A stretch of DNA of 64,000 nucleotides from an uncultured bacterium (GTDB lineage: Bacteria; Bacillota; Clostridia; Oscillospirales; Oscillospiraceae): positions 15,211 through 79,210 of the forward strand of contig CANASS010000004.1 of NCBI GenBank assembly GCA_947364395.1. Reading direction: 5' to 3'. The notes under the pieces are model-generated. The model did no database searches. It saw only the letters and a list, made by a program, of their open reading frames with translations, and was not told the origin of the DNA. The first letter of the stretch is position 1; each line of letters starts with the position of its first letter. The position numbers were made by a program, and so were the translations under genes. Positions 1 to 8,188 of the stretch are shown here, in pieces.

Positions 1-266
1 CACAGGATGGCCAGGAAGGTGGCACCGCCAGCCACGACAAGGGAGTTTATCAGGTATTGGAACACCGGGGCGTCCTGCCAGATCTCCACAAAGACGGACC
101 AGTTCCACAGGGAGGGAAGCAGGGAGCCGCCAATGGCGTACATCTCGTCGTTGCTTTTAGCGGCGGTGGTGAACATCACAAAATAGGGGTACAGAATGAT
201 GATGCAGATAACAAAGACGAACAGATACAGCGCCACCCGGGTAAGGGGATTCTTCTTTGTCCTCAT
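1..266 (-). CDS. ABC sugar transporter permease, MalG type (partial, C-terminus outside window)
   Basis: The first 88 residues of an inner-membrane permease of a carbohydrate-uptake ABC transporter. The start MRTKKNPLTRVALYLF is a basic N-terminus followed by a transmembrane helix at about residues 10-32. The following periplasmic stretch (TTAAKSNDEMYAIGGSLLPS...W) and the N-S-L-V-V-A helix are typical of MalG/UgpE/LacG partners. The ATG lies 2 nt after the stop codon of the preceding permease gene, so the two are translationally coupled. The EAA loop that contacts the ATPase lies beyond the window edge. Substrate unknown; the paired binding protein and permease say a sugar or sugar derivative. 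Confidence 0.88.
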   Translation of the reverse strand, partial: MRTKKNPLTRVALYLFVFVICIIILYPYFVMFTTAAKSNDEMYAIGGSLLPSLWNWSVFVEIWQDAPVFQYLINSLVVAGGATFLAIL

Positions 267-268
267 GT

Positions 269-1237
269 TCATTCCTCCTTTTCCGCCCGCAGGGTCATGA
301 CCATGTAAATGCTGGCGCAGAAAGCCAAAATTACAAAGCCCACCACGGATACCGCCGCAGCCTCACCCACCCGCTGGTTGGTGAAAGACAGCTTGTACAG
401 GTAGGTCACCAGGGTGTGGGTCTGGTCTGCCGGGTCGCCCTTAGAGATGGTCCACACAATGGGGAAGGAGTTGAACACATAGATGATGTTCAGCACGGTG
501 GACACCGTCAGGCTGGGCATGAGCAGGGGGAGGGTCACCCGGAACAGCCTATCCCAGAAGGAAGCGCCATCCACGTCGGCGGCCTCATAGAGGGAGGTGT
601 CAATGCTCTGCAAGCCCGACAGCACGCAGAAGGTGACGAAGGGCACCGTGACCAGAATACCCACAAAGCACTCCCATGCAAAGAAGGCCTGGGGGGTGGC
701 CGTCCAGTTTACATAGCTCTTGATGAGTCCCAAATTGTAGAGCAGGTTGTTCAGCGCGCCGTAGTCGGCGTTGATGATGTACTTCCACACCACGGACTGG
801 ATGATGAGGGCAGTGGCCCAGGGGAATACCACGATGGCCCGGACGAACTTCCGGCCGTGGAATTTTTCGTTGAGCACCAGACCCAGCACAATGCCGATGA
901 TGGTGGACAGGCCCACCACCACCACCGTCCACACCACGGTGTTTCTCAAGGTGGTCCGAAAGGCCGCCTGCTTGAAAATCCAGAGGTAGTTGTCGATACC
1001 GTTAAAGCCCTTGAAAACACCGGCCTTGCTGATCTCGGAGAACGAGGTCTGGAACACGGTGACGATGGGGATCAGGATGAGCACGCCCATCATCACGATG
1101 CTGGGCAGCAGCCAGATGTACGGCTCCACCCGCCGCTTCAAAGGCGTGCGGTGCTTGGGCGGCGCCGCCTTCTTTTTCTGTGTCATGGGCTTCGCTGTTT
1201 GCTCCGGGCTGGCGCGGAGCTTTGTGCTTTCTTTCAT
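269..1237 (-). CDS. ABC sugar transporter permease, MalF/UgpA type
   Basis: Full-length permease of 322 aa. A basic cytoplasmic N-terminus (KKKAAPPKHRTPLKRR) precedes a first membrane helix at about residues 38-60, and five more helices follow. The cytoplasmic EAA loop is visible as YEAADVDGASFWDRLFRVTLP (about residues 218-238), where the ATPase docks. MalF-type subunits pair with a MalG-type subunit, here encoded immediately downstream, and with the binding protein upstream. No ATPase gene is in the window; many such operons share a chromosomally encoded MsmK-type ATPase (family knowledge, not shown here). Confidence 0.93.
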   Translation of the reverse strand: MKESTKLRASPEQTAKPMTQKKKAAPPKHRTPLKRRVEPYIWLLPSIVMMGVLILIPIVTVFQTSFSEISKAGVFKGFNGIDNYLWIFKQAAFRTTLRNTVVWTVVVVGLSTIIGIVLGLVLNEKFHGRKFVRAIVVFPWATALIIQSVVWKYIINADYGALNNLLYNLGLIKSYVNWTATPQAFFAWECFVGILVTVPFVTFCVLSGLQSIDTSLYEAADVDGASFWDRLFRVTLPLLMPSLTVSTVLNIIYVFNSFPIVWTISKGDPADQTHTLVTYLYKLSFTNQRVGEAAAVSVVGFVILAFCASIYMVMTLRAEKEE

Positions 1238-1300
1238 ATACGCGCCTCCTCACTGGATCTGCCTTGGCCGCGGGAGCGGCAATCCGGCTGTAATGCTCAG

Positions 1301-1322
1301 AGGGGCCGGTGACCCGGCCCCT
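1301..1322 (-). other. intercistronic GC hairpin between binding-protein and permease genes
   Basis: A perfect 9-bp GC stem (AGGGGCCGG/CCGGCCCCT) with a 4-base loop lies in the gap between the binding-protein stop codon and the first permease. There is no T-run after it, so it is not a classic terminator. Such hairpins commonly stabilise upstream mRNA and make binding protein more abundant than permease; that role is inferred. Confidence 0.55.
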
Positions 1323-1347
1323 CCGCAGTTTCCGGGGAGCTGTTTAC

Positions 1348-2703
1348 TTACCCGGCGACTTCGTTCTGGAGATTGTCCAGCGCCTCCTGGGCGGAAATCG
1401 CGCCCTGGCAGACGTTCTGCTCAACAGAGATGACGCCGTTGCGCACGTCCATCCACTCGGCCTTGCCCATGGGGTAGAAGCCGCAGTTGGGCAGCAGGCC
1501 GCAGAAGTAGGTGAAGTACTCGCTGTCGCCGGTGACATCGGTGGTGCCGCCCTTGATGTACTTCTCAGCGTTGGCGGACAGGTTGTCGGAGGCGTCGGTG
1601 GTGGCGGGGAGGAAGCCCTCGTACACCATGTAGCTGGAATACCGCTCGCAGTCATAGAAGAAGTCGAAGAAGGCCTTGATGGCGGCGGTGCGGGCATCCT
1701 GGTCGGGGGCCGCGTCGTTCTTGAACACCATCAGCTGGTCGCACACGCCCATGGCGCTGGAGGTGCCGGTGGAGGTGGGAATATCAGAGTACTGGTAGTT
1801 CACGGTGGAGTCGGCGGAAACCATGTTCATGGGGCCGATCAGCATGGCCAGAGTGCCGGCGCTGAAGGCGTCCTGGAGAGGATAGCGGGTGTCGGTATAG
1901 GGAGCGGAGTTGCAGTAGCCGGAGTCGATGAGCTTCTTGATGTACTCCACGGCCTGCACGTTCTCGGCGCTGTTCAGGGCCCAGTCGCCGTTGCCGTCCA
2001 CGAAGCCGCCGCCCATATTCCAGCTGTAGTAGGAGAAGGCCGCCTGGCCCTCGTCGTTGGAGATATCCAGGCCCCAGGGCACGATGGTGTCGCCGAACTT
2101 ATCCTTCACGGCCTGGCAGGCGGTGAGCACGTCATCCCAGGTCTTGGGGGCCTCGGCAACGCCCGCCTCGCTCAGCAGGTCCATGTTGCAGAACAGCAGG
2201 CGGCAGGAGGCCAGGATGGGCAGGGCCCACACGGTGCCGTCGATGTCGTTGGACTCCCAGAAGCTGGGGATGATCTTGGCCTTGACCTCATCGGAGGTGT
2301 ACGCCTCGGCGGGCATCAGCAGGTCGTCGGCCACATAGTCGGCAAAGCCGCTGATGTTCAGGATGTCGGGCTGCTGCTTGGACTGAATCCGGGTGGACAC
2401 CACGGAATAGATGTCGTTCCAGGAGACGATCTCAATGTTCAGGTCCACAGTGTCGTTGGCGGCCTCAAAGTCCTTCTCGAACTGGGTCCACCACTCCTGG
2501 GTGTAGTTGCCGTACTGGGAGATGATCACGTTGATGGCGGTCTTGTCGCCGCCGCCCTGCTGCTGGTCGGGCTGCTTGGTCTCGGCGGGGGCGGTGCTGG
2601 TCTTGCTGTCGCCGTCGCCGTTGGAGGGCTTGTCGCCGCTGCCGCAGGCGACAAGAGAGAGCATCATAGCCATGGCCAGCAGCATTGCAAGAATTTTCTT
2701 CAT
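1348..2703 (-). CDS. extracellular solute-binding lipoprotein, ABC sugar importer (family 1)
   Basis: Predicted 451-aa substrate-binding lipoprotein that captures the ligand outside the cell for the two permeases encoded downstream. The start at 2703 is chosen because an AGAAGGAG ribosome site lies 7 nt upstream and because it begins a textbook lipoprotein signal, MKKILAMLLAMAMMLSLVAC, with Cys20 as lipidation site. A low-complexity Ser/Gly/Asp/Gln linker follows. The mature part has the usual bilobed family 1 layout, with conserved-looking pieces such as WTQFEKDFEAAN and GTLAMLIGPMNM. A longer frame reaches 2823 but covers the promoter. Ligand not predictable from sequence. Confidence 0.92.
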   Translation of the reverse strand: MKKILAMLLAMAMMLSLVACGSGDKPSNGDGDSKTSTAPAETKQPDQQQGGGDKTAINVIISQYGNYTQEWWTQFEKDFEAANDTVDLNIEIVSWNDIYSVVSTRIQSKQQPDILNISGFADYVADDLLMPAEAYTSDEVKAKIIPSFWESNDIDGTVWALPILASCRLLFCNMDLLSEAGVAEAPKTWDDVLTACQAVKDKFGDTIVPWGLDISNDEGQAAFSYYSWNMGGGFVDGNGDWALNSAENVQAVEYIKKLIDSGYCNSAPYTDTRYPLQDAFSAGTLAMLIGPMNMVSADSTVNYQYSDIPTSTGTSSAMGVCDQLMVFKNDAAPDQDARTAAIKAFFDFFYDCERYSSYMVYEGFLPATTDASDNLSANAEKYIKGGTTDVTGDSEYFTYFCGLLPNCGFYPMGKAEWMDVRNGVISVEQNVCQGAISAQEALDNLQNEVAG

Positions 2704-2852
2704 TTTCATTCTCCTTCTCATAATTTGGTCCCCCCACCGGGCTGTAAAAGCCTGGAAAGGGGCGCAGGGGTGTTGACAATTCTCACAAAATACGCCCTGC
2801 TGGCTCCCATTGTACTTATACATTCTGTGAATAAATAGGGGGAAACGTCCAC

Positions 2853-2892
2853 ATTATAGAAAAATCGTACGAACGTGAAAATTCGTACGATT
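2853..2892 (-). promoter_or_regulatory. 11-bp dyad overlapping a sigma-A-like promoter; also possible terminator of the AraC gene
   Basis: A perfect inverted repeat AATCGTACGAA / TTCGTACGATT (2863-2873 and 2882-2892, 8-base spacer) sits exactly at the stop codon of the regulator gene. Read leftwards it is followed by TTTTTCT, so it could terminate araC. It also overlaps the spacer between a weak -35 (TTTTCA, 2876-2881) and a consensus -10 (TATAAT, 2853-2858; 17-nt spacing) that would drive the binding-protein gene. It could therefore be the operator for the AraC-type regulator. Which role is real cannot be decided from sequence. Confidence 0.6.
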
Positions 2893-3773
2893 TATTTGAA
2901 AATTTCGTTGTCATTTTCATCGGGGCTCTCCAGGGCGCGGCGGGCATTTTTGCGGAAGAAGCTGGGCGTCACGCCGGTGACGGAGCGGAACACCTTGGAA
3001 AAATAGTTGTAGTCGTCGATGCCCACCTCCTCCGCTACGGCGGATATGGGCAGCGCGCTCTGGACCAGCAGCCGCTTCGCGGCGTCGATGCGGCGCTGGG
3101 CGATGAGCCAGGATAGGGTGCGTCCCCCGGACAGCTCCTTGGCCAGGGCGCACAGCTTGGTGCGGCCGATGTGCAGCTCCTTGGCCATGACCGCCAGGGA
3201 CAGCTTCTCCATATAGTGCTGGTCCAGGTAGAGTTCCAGCCTTTGCAGGTCGCTCTGCTCGGCGCTGAATATGAGGCCCTCCAGCCGGATATAGGCGGCC
3301 AGGGCCTCCAGGGTCTCGGCGTAGGACCGCTGCTCCTCTGCGGAAAACTGGCGGAATTGGAAGAAAGCCCGGCGCAGCTCGTCCAGGTCCCCCTGCCACC
3401 AGTCCAGCAGGGACCGGGTCCGCGCCCACTGTTCCTCAATGGAGGCGCTGTCCAGAAAGCACCCAAAGATCAGATAGGCCAGGGGCTCGTCCTTGCTGTA
3501 AAGGGGCATGATGGCTTCGCAGACCCCCAGATGGCAGCGGTAAAACTGAAAGCCGCCGCCGGAGGCATAGTTTTTGACCTTCCAGACATCGCAGGCAACG
3601 CAGCGCTCATGGCCCTCCGGGTCGGCGTTGACGGCCCTGCAAAAGGGGGGATGGCCGCCGAACAGGTAGCGGTCCCGGCCCTGCGCGTCCAGAATGTTGG
3701 CGGGCACGCCGGTGAGGATATTCAGGTTTGCGATCAGCCTGCGCAGGCGTTTTTCATCGAAAAGCGTATTCAT
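2892..3773 (-). CDS. AraC-family transcriptional regulator with PocR sensory domain
   Basis: 293-aa regulator. The start at 3773 (MNTLFDEKRLRRL) has GGAGG 9 nt upstream; the frame extends further only through palindromic noncoding DNA. Residues about 1-165 form a PocR-type ligand domain, recognisable by GVPANILD, the cysteine-bearing RCVACD and YRCHLGVCEAIMPL. Residues about 190-285 are the double helix-turn-helix AraC DNA-binding domain (LSLAVMAKELHIGRTKLCALAKEL ... AVAEEVGIDDYNYFSKVFRSVTGVTPSFFR, shown here in part). It lies immediately upstream of, and co-oriented with, the sugar importer genes and probably activates them in response to the imported ligand or a derivative. Confidence 0.9.
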   Translation of the reverse strand: MNTLFDEKRLRRLIANLNILTGVPANILDAQGRDRYLFGGHPPFCRAVNADPEGHERCVACDVWKVKNYASGGGFQFYRCHLGVCEAIMPLYSKDEPLAYLIFGCFLDSASIEEQWARTRSLLDWWQGDLDELRRAFFQFRQFSAEEQRSYAETLEALAAYIRLEGLIFSAEQSDLQRLELYLDQHYMEKLSLAVMAKELHIGRTKLCALAKELSGGRTLSWLIAQRRIDAAKRLLVQSALPISAVAEEVGIDDYNYFSKVFRSVTGVTPSFFRKNARRALESPDENDNEIFK

Positions 3774-3797
3774 CGCCCTGCCGCCTCCAGAGAAAAT

Positions 3798-3844
3798 TTG
3801 CGCTTTGCCCCAGGCAAAGCGCAAAGGGGCGTACGCCCCTTTGC
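3798..3844. repeat. two overlapping perfect palindromes upstream of the AraC gene
   Basis: The first is a 12-bp stem TTGCGCTTTGCC/GGCAAAGCGCAA with a 3-base loop (3798-3824). The second is a perfect 24-bp palindrome centred on GCGTACGC (3821-3844). They share GCAA, so the two hairpins are mutually exclusive at their boundary. No T-run on either strand. The GGGGCGTAC core recurs at 25319-25327, suggesting a dispersed intergenic element rather than a gene-specific signal. Confidence 0.6.
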
Positions 3845-4040
3845 GTAAAGCTTCTGAAATTCTGTCCTGCGTTTCCCCGTCCGCTCCTTGACAGTTCCCA
3901 TGATAACATACTTTTGTCTGGATTTCAATGAGGAACCAGGCCGGACGGCTTAAACGCCGTGTCAATGCTGTGGATACGGCGCAAGCGTGGGCCATGCCCC
4001 CCAGCCAGTCCAAAGGAACGATCCCCGAAGCGTCCCGCCG

Positions 4041-4673
4041 TCAGGAGCCCCGCCGCACCCTGACCAGCAGCAGCTCCCCCTCCTCCACGGACACCCTGGC
4101 CCGGCGGCCGGGCAGCACCTCGTTGCTGACACCGTACTGATAGGTACACGGGATTTCCGCGTCCCGCAGGGGGTACTTCGCGTCCTCAATGGAGACGCCC
4201 CGGGCGGTCCCGGAGATGTTCAGCAGGGAGAAAAAAGGAAAGGAATCGTCAATATAGACCGGCTCCCGCCCCACCACCTCCATCTCCGAATAGTCGTCCA
4301 GCAGCAGGGCCCGCTTGCCCTGGGCGTGGAGGGAGAGCAGGATGGACAGGTTGCCCAGGGTGTGGTCCAGCCGTCCCCCCGCCGTGCCAAGGAGCAAAAA
4401 GTTGTCAAAGCCCCGTTTGACAGCCTCCTTCACGGCGTATACCGTATCGGTATCGTCCTTCTCGCAGGGCAACACGATGGTCTCCACATTCAGGTGGGGG
4501 TTTTCGTGGGAGTCGAAATCCCCCACGATCAAGTGGGGCTCAATGCCCAGTGCCTCCTGGTGAAACAGCCCGCTGTCACAGAAGATATTGAAATCGTCCG
4601 GGTTCAGGTACTCCCAGACGGCCTGGTGGTCCTTGATAGCCGCCCCGCCGATGACGACGCACCGCCGCTTCAT
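4041..4673 (-). CDS. thiN: thiamine pyrophosphokinase (thiamine diphosphokinase)
   Basis: 210-aa cytoplasmic enzyme that converts thiamine plus ATP to thiamine diphosphate and AMP. Signature pieces of the TPK catalytic domain are visible: CDSGLFHQEALGIEPHLIVGDFDS (about residues 33-56, with the catalytic GDFDS), the KDDTDTVYAVKEA motif and GTAGGRLDHTLGN. A small beta-rich C-terminal domain follows. It is the last gene of the leftward thiamine operon, 12 nt after thiC, with GGAGGGAG upstream of its ATG. Because ThiN acts on free thiamine rather than thiamine phosphate, the operon needs a phosphatase between ThiE and ThiN; see the HAD gene at 6880. Confidence 0.93.
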   Translation of the reverse strand: MKRRCVVIGGAAIKDHQAVWEYLNPDDFNIFCDSGLFHQEALGIEPHLIVGDFDSHENPHLNVETIVLPCEKDDTDTVYAVKEAVKRGFDNFLLLGTAGGRLDHTLGNLSILLSLHAQGKRALLLDDYSEMEVVGREPVYIDDSFPFFSLLNISGTARGVSIEDAKYPLRDAEIPCTYQYGVSNEVLPGRRARVSVEEGELLLVRVRRGS

Positions 4674-4685
4674 GCCGCTCCCTCC

Positions 4686-5990
4686 TCACAGGATATCAAT
4701 GTATTCGCCGCTCAGCGCCTTGTTCATGCTGCGCACGGCGCAGAACTTTCCGCACATGGAGCAGCTGTCCTCGTGCTCCGGGGCCCGGTCCGCCCGGATG
4801 GCCTTGGCGGTCTCCGGGTCCAGGGAGCACTCCCACTGTTTCTCCCAGTCAAAGGTCCGCCGGGCGTCCGCCATGGCGTCGTCCAGGTCCCGGGCGTGGG
4901 GGAGCTTTTTGGCGATGTCCGCCGCGTGGGCGGCGATCTTGGAGGCGATGATCCCCTGCTTCACATCGTCCACGTTGGGCAGAGCCAGGTGCTCGGCGGG
5001 GGTGACGTAGCACAGGAAGGCCGCGCCTGCGGACGCCGCCACCGCTCCGCCGATGGCGGCGGTGATGTGGTCGTAGCCGGGGGCGATGTCGGTGACGATG
5101 GGGCCCAGCACGTAGAAGGGGGCCCCCATGCAGATGGTCTGCTGGAGCTTCATGTTGGCCTCGATCTGGTCCAGGGGCATGTGTCCCGGGCCCTCCACCA
5201 TCACCTGCACGTCCCGGGCCCAGGCCCGTTTGGTCAGCTCGCCCAGCCGTACCAGCTCCTCGATCTGGCATACGTCGCTGCCGTCGGCCAGACAGCCAGG
5301 GCGGCAGGCGTCTCCCAGGGAGATGGTCACGTCGTACTCCCGGCAGATGTCCAGAATCTCGTCAAAATACTCATAGAAAGGATTCTCTTCCCCGGTCATG
5401 CTCATCCAGGCAAACACCAGGGAGCCTCCCCGGGACACGATGTTCATCTTCCGCTTGTGGGTCTTGATCTGCTCAATGGTCTTGCGGGTGATGCCGCAGT
5501 GGAGGGTGACGAAATCCACCCCGTCCTGGGCGTGGAGCCGCACCACGTCGATGAAATCCTTGGCGGTCAGCGTGGCCAGATCCCGCTGGTAGTGGATGAC
5601 GCTGTCGTACACCGGCACGGTGCCGATCATGGCGGGGCACTCCCGCGCCAGTTTCCGGCGGAAGGGCTGGGTGTCGCCGTGGGAGGACAGGTCCATAATG
5701 GCCTCCGCCCCCATGTCCACCGCCGCCATCACCTTTTTCATCTCCACGTCGTAGTCCTTGCAGTCCCGGGACACCCCCAGGTTCACGTTGATCTTGGTGC
5801 GCAGCATGGACCCCACCCCGTTGGGCTCCAGGCAGCCGTGCAGCTTATTGGCACAGATGACCGCCTGCCCCTTGGCCACCAGCTCCCGGATCTCCTCGGT
5901 TGCGCGGTACTCCTTCTTCGCCACCGCCTCCATCTCGGGGGTGATGATGCCCTTTCGGGCGGCCTCCATCTGGGTCGCGTAGTTTCTCAT
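4686..5990 (-). CDS. thiC: phosphomethylpyrimidine synthase ThiC
   Basis: 434-aa radical-SAM enzyme that rearranges aminoimidazole ribotide to HMP phosphate, the pyrimidine half of thiamine. The start at 5990 ([14 protein letters not shown]) has GGGAG 9 nt upstream; an in-frame extension to 6287 lies antisense-like over thiD and is rejected. Conserved blocks include [40 protein letters not shown] and [22 protein letters not shown]. The C-terminal cluster-binding motif is C-S-M-C-G-K-F-C (CX2CX3C), one residue shorter than the CX2CX4C of proteobacterial ThiC; I believe this is usual in Clostridia. HMP is thus made de novo here. Confidence 0.97.
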   Translation of the reverse strand: MRNYATQMEAARKGIITPEMEAVAKKEYRATEEIRELVAKGQAVICANKLHGCLEPNGVGSMLRTKINVNLGVSRDCKDYDVEMKKVMAAVDMGAEAIMDLSSHGDTQPFRRKLARECPAMIGTVPVYDSVIHYQRDLATLTAKDFIDVVRLHAQDGVDFVTLHCGITRKTIEQIKTHKRKMNIVSRGGSLVFAWMSMTGEENPFYEYFDEILDICREYDVTISLGDACRPGCLADGSDVCQIEELVRLGELTKRAWARDVQVMVEGPGHMPLDQIEANMKLQQTICMGAPFYVLGPIVTDIAPGYDHITAAIGGAVAASAGAAFLCYVTPAEHLALPNVDDVKQGIIASKIAAHAADIAKKLPHARDLDDAMADARRTFDWEKQWECSLDPETAKAIRADRAPEHEDSCSMCGKFCAVRSMNKALSGEYIDIL

Positions 5991-6016
5991 GATGCCTGCT
6001 CCCTTTCTGTGAATAT

Positions 6017-6820
6017 TCAAGCCTCCTGGGCGAAACGACTGGTCAGGTCGAAGATGTGGTCCATGGGTCCGGCCCCCCGCCCCAGGTCCAGCCCCGCCGC
6101 CAGCGCCCCGGAGATGTACTCCTTGGCCCGCCTCACCGACTCCTCCAGGGAGAAGCCCTTGGCCAGGTTGGCGGCGATAGCGCTGGACAGGGTGCACCCC
6201 GTGCCGTGGGTGTTGGGGGTGTCGATCCGCTCCCCGTGGAACCAGGTCAGCTCTCCCCGGGCGCACAGCAGGTCGTCCGCGTCGCACAGGGCGTGGCCCC
6301 CCTTGAGGAGCACCGGACAGGAGAAGTCCGCGCTGATCTTCTTCGCGGCCCGTTCCATGTCCTCCCGGCTTCGGATGGACATGCCCGACAGCACTTCCCC
6401 CTCCGGGATGTTGGGGGTGGCCAGGGCGGCCAGGGGGAACAGCTCCCGGGTGAGGGCCTCCACCGCGTCCGTTTTCATCAGCGCCGACCCGCTGGTGGCC
6501 ACCATCACCGGGTCCACCACGATATTCCCCGCCCGGTGGAAACGCAGCCGTCCCGCTATGGCCTCCACCAGCCCGGCGGAGGCCACCATGCCGATCTTCA
6601 CCGCGTCGGGGAAAATGTCCTCGAACACCGCGTCCAGCTGTTCCTCCAGGAATTGGGGGCTGACCTCCAGAATCCCCCGCACGCCGGTGGTGTTCTGGGC
6701 GGTGAGGGCCGTGACGGCGCTCATGCCGTAGACGCCGTTCATGGCCATGGTTTTCAGGTCGGCCTGAATTCCGGCGCCTCCGCTGGAATCGCTGCCGGCG
6801 ATGGATAATGCGGTTTTCAT
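6017..6820 (-). CDS. thiD: hydroxymethylpyrimidine/phosphomethylpyrimidine kinase
   Basis: 267-aa ribokinase-fold enzyme that phosphorylates HMP and HMP-P to HMP-PP for condensation by ThiE. The N-terminus [23 protein letters not shown] is the classic ThiD start with the HMP pocket. The C-terminal ATP/anion-hole motif [17 protein letters not shown] (about residues 206-222) contains the catalytic Cys-bearing GTGC turn. GGGGGAG precedes the ATG. It lies between the HAD gene (59-nt gap) and thiC (26-nt gap), all co-oriented. Confidence 0.96.
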   Translation of the reverse strand: MKTALSIAGSDSSGGAGIQADLKTMAMNGVYGMSAVTALTAQNTTGVRGILEVSPQFLEEQLDAVFEDIFPDAVKIGMVASAGLVEAIAGRLRFHRAGNIVVDPVMVATSGSALMKTDAVEALTRELFPLAALATPNIPEGEVLSGMSIRSREDMERAAKKISADFSCPVLLKGGHALCDADDLLCARGELTWFHGERIDTPNTHGTGCTLSSAIAANLAKGFSLEESVRRAKEYISGALAAGLDLGRGAGPMDHIFDLTSRFAQEA

Positions 6821-6879
6821 TGCTGTCTCCCCCTGCGTTATTTTTTATAGAGCGTCAAACTGCTCAAAGCTCCCAGCAA

Positions 6880-7536
6880 TCAAGCCGGAAGAAGCTCCCT
6901 GAGTTTATCCAGCTGCGCCAGGTTTTCCAAGTAAACGTCTGCCAGGGCGCGGACCTCGTCCCGTCCCTTTTCGTGGCTGTCATAGACCGCCGCCACGGGG
7001 AACCCGGCCTTTTTCGCCGTGCGGACGGCGTAGAGCGCGTCGTCAAACACCAGGGTTTCCTCCCGCACAGTCCCCAAAAACCGAAGCGCCGCCTCAAAAA
7101 TATGGGGCTCGTTTTTGCCGTGTCCCACCTCGCCGCAGGTGAAGATCCTCCCGAAGCAGGACAGCACCCCGCACCGCTCCAAGGCGGCCTCCACCAGATA
7201 CCGATCCGTAGCGGTGGCGACGCACAGCTTCACCCCACGGCGGGAAAGCTCCCGCACAAGCTCCCCCGCCCCCAGCTTCAAGGCGGCCCTGTGCCGGTAG
7301 AAGTCCTCCAGCAGGGCGTTTACCCCCGCCGTGATCTCCTCCACGGACAGGGTCACGCCGTACTCGGTCTGATAGTACCGGGCCGCCTGGTCCAGGCTCA
7401 TATCCTTGAACACCTCGTTCAGGTTCTCCTTCGGCTCAAACCCGATGGAGCGCAGGTAGTCCGCCCCCACGGTGTCCCAGATGGACATGGAGTCCAGCAG
7501 GGTGCCGTCCACGTCAAAGACCGCCCCGGCAATCAT
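6880..7536 (-). CDS. HAD-family phosphatase in thiamine operon (candidate thiamine-phosphate phosphatase)
   Basis: 218-aa haloacid-dehalogenase hydrolase. The catalytic aspartates are in motif I, GAVFDVDGTLLDS (residues about 4-16). The cap domain follows, then motif II (CVATATD), the motif III lysine in GKNEPHIF and the motif IV acidic pair in TLVFDDA. The start ATG overlaps the thiE stop codon (ATGA), so the two are coupled. Hydrolases of this type cluster with thiamine genes in several bacteria and have been shown to dephosphorylate thiamine phosphate (family knowledge). Here such an activity would link ThiE (product TMP) to ThiN (substrate thiamine). A general sugar-phosphate or HMP-phosphate phosphatase is the alternative. 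Confidence 0.85.
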   Translation of the reverse strand: MIAGAVFDVDGTLLDSMSIWDTVGADYLRSIGFEPKENLNEVFKDMSLDQAARYYQTEYGVTLSVEEITAGVNALLEDFYRHRAALKLGAGELVRELSRRGVKLCVATATDRYLVEAALERCGVLSCFGRIFTCGEVGHGKNEPHIFEAALRFLGTVREETLVFDDALYAVRTAKKAGFPVAAVYDSHEKGRDEVRALADVYLENLAQLDKLRELLPA

Positions 7537-8174
7537 GGGCCCACCGCCCTGCGGGCCAGCTCCTTCAGCTCCCGGCAGCGGCCCTCGATGTCCTCCGCCC
7601 CGAAGATGGCGGACACCAGGGCCACCCCATCGATCCCCGTGCCGGACAGCTCCAGGATGTTGTCCTTCCCGATTCCGCCGATGGCGGCCACGGGAATGTC
7701 CACGGCGGCGCAGATGTCCTTCAGGGTCTGGCGGGACACCGCCTCGGCGTCCAGCTTGGTGGAGGTGGCGAACACCGCCCCCACCCCCAGGTAGTCCGCC
7801 CCGGCCCGCTGGGCGGCAAGGGCCTCCTCCACGGTCCGGGCGGACACGCCGATCATCATGCCCCCGCCCACAGCGGCCCGGACGCGGCCCGCCTCCATAT
7901 CGCTCTGGCCCACGTGAACGCCGTCCGCGCCGCAGGCCAAGGCGATCTCCACGTTGTCGTTGATGATAAACGGCACGCCGTAAGCCCGGCACAGGCCCCC
8001 GATTTCCCTGGCCTGCGCCAGAAATTCCGCCTCCGGCAAATCCTTTTCCCGGAGCTGGACGCAGGTGACGCCCCCCTTCAAGGCGCGCTCCACCTGCTGG
8101 TACAGGGTCTGGGCCCCGGTCCAGGCCCGGTCGGTGACGGCGTAGAGCAGCATGGTATCCTTTTTACATCTCAT
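7533..8174 (-). CDS. thiE: thiamine-phosphate synthase
   Basis: 213-aa TIM-barrel enzyme joining HMP-PP and thiazole phosphate to thiamine phosphate. Family motifs are clear: LLYAVTDRAW, VQLREKDLPEAEFL (pyrophosphate and Mg site), FIINDNVEIALACGADGVHVGQSDM, GVSARTVEEA, GADYLGVGAVF and PVAAIGGIGKDN. The start at 8174 (MRCKKDTMLLYAV) is chosen over TTG 8192 and ATG 8153 because it matches the usual family N-terminus and has AGGA at suitable distance. It overlaps the HAD phosphatase by 4 nt and follows thiM by 14 nt. Confidence 0.96.
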   Translation of the reverse strand: MRCKKDTMLLYAVTDRAWTGAQTLYQQVERALKGGVTCVQLREKDLPEAEFLAQAREIGGLCRAYGVPFIINDNVEIALACGADGVHVGQSDMEAGRVRAAVGGGMMIGVSARTVEEALAAQRAGADYLGVGAVFATSTKLDAEAVSRQTLKDICAAVDIPVAAIGGIGKDNILELSGTGIDGVALVSAIFGAEDIEGRCRELKELARRAVGP

Positions 8175-8188
8175 GGTCCCACATCCTG

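Noticed and set aside
5991..6287. N-terminal extension of ThiC to 6287
   Set aside because: Arg/Gly/Pro-rich translation lying over the 5'-to-3' body of thiD; a good start and ribosome site exist at 5990.
3987..6731. Very long open frame on the + strand opposite thiN, thiC and thiD
   Set aside because: Composition is His/Gly/Val/Gln-rich as expected for the antisense of GC-rich genes; the opposite strand has three well-conserved enzymes with ribosome sites.
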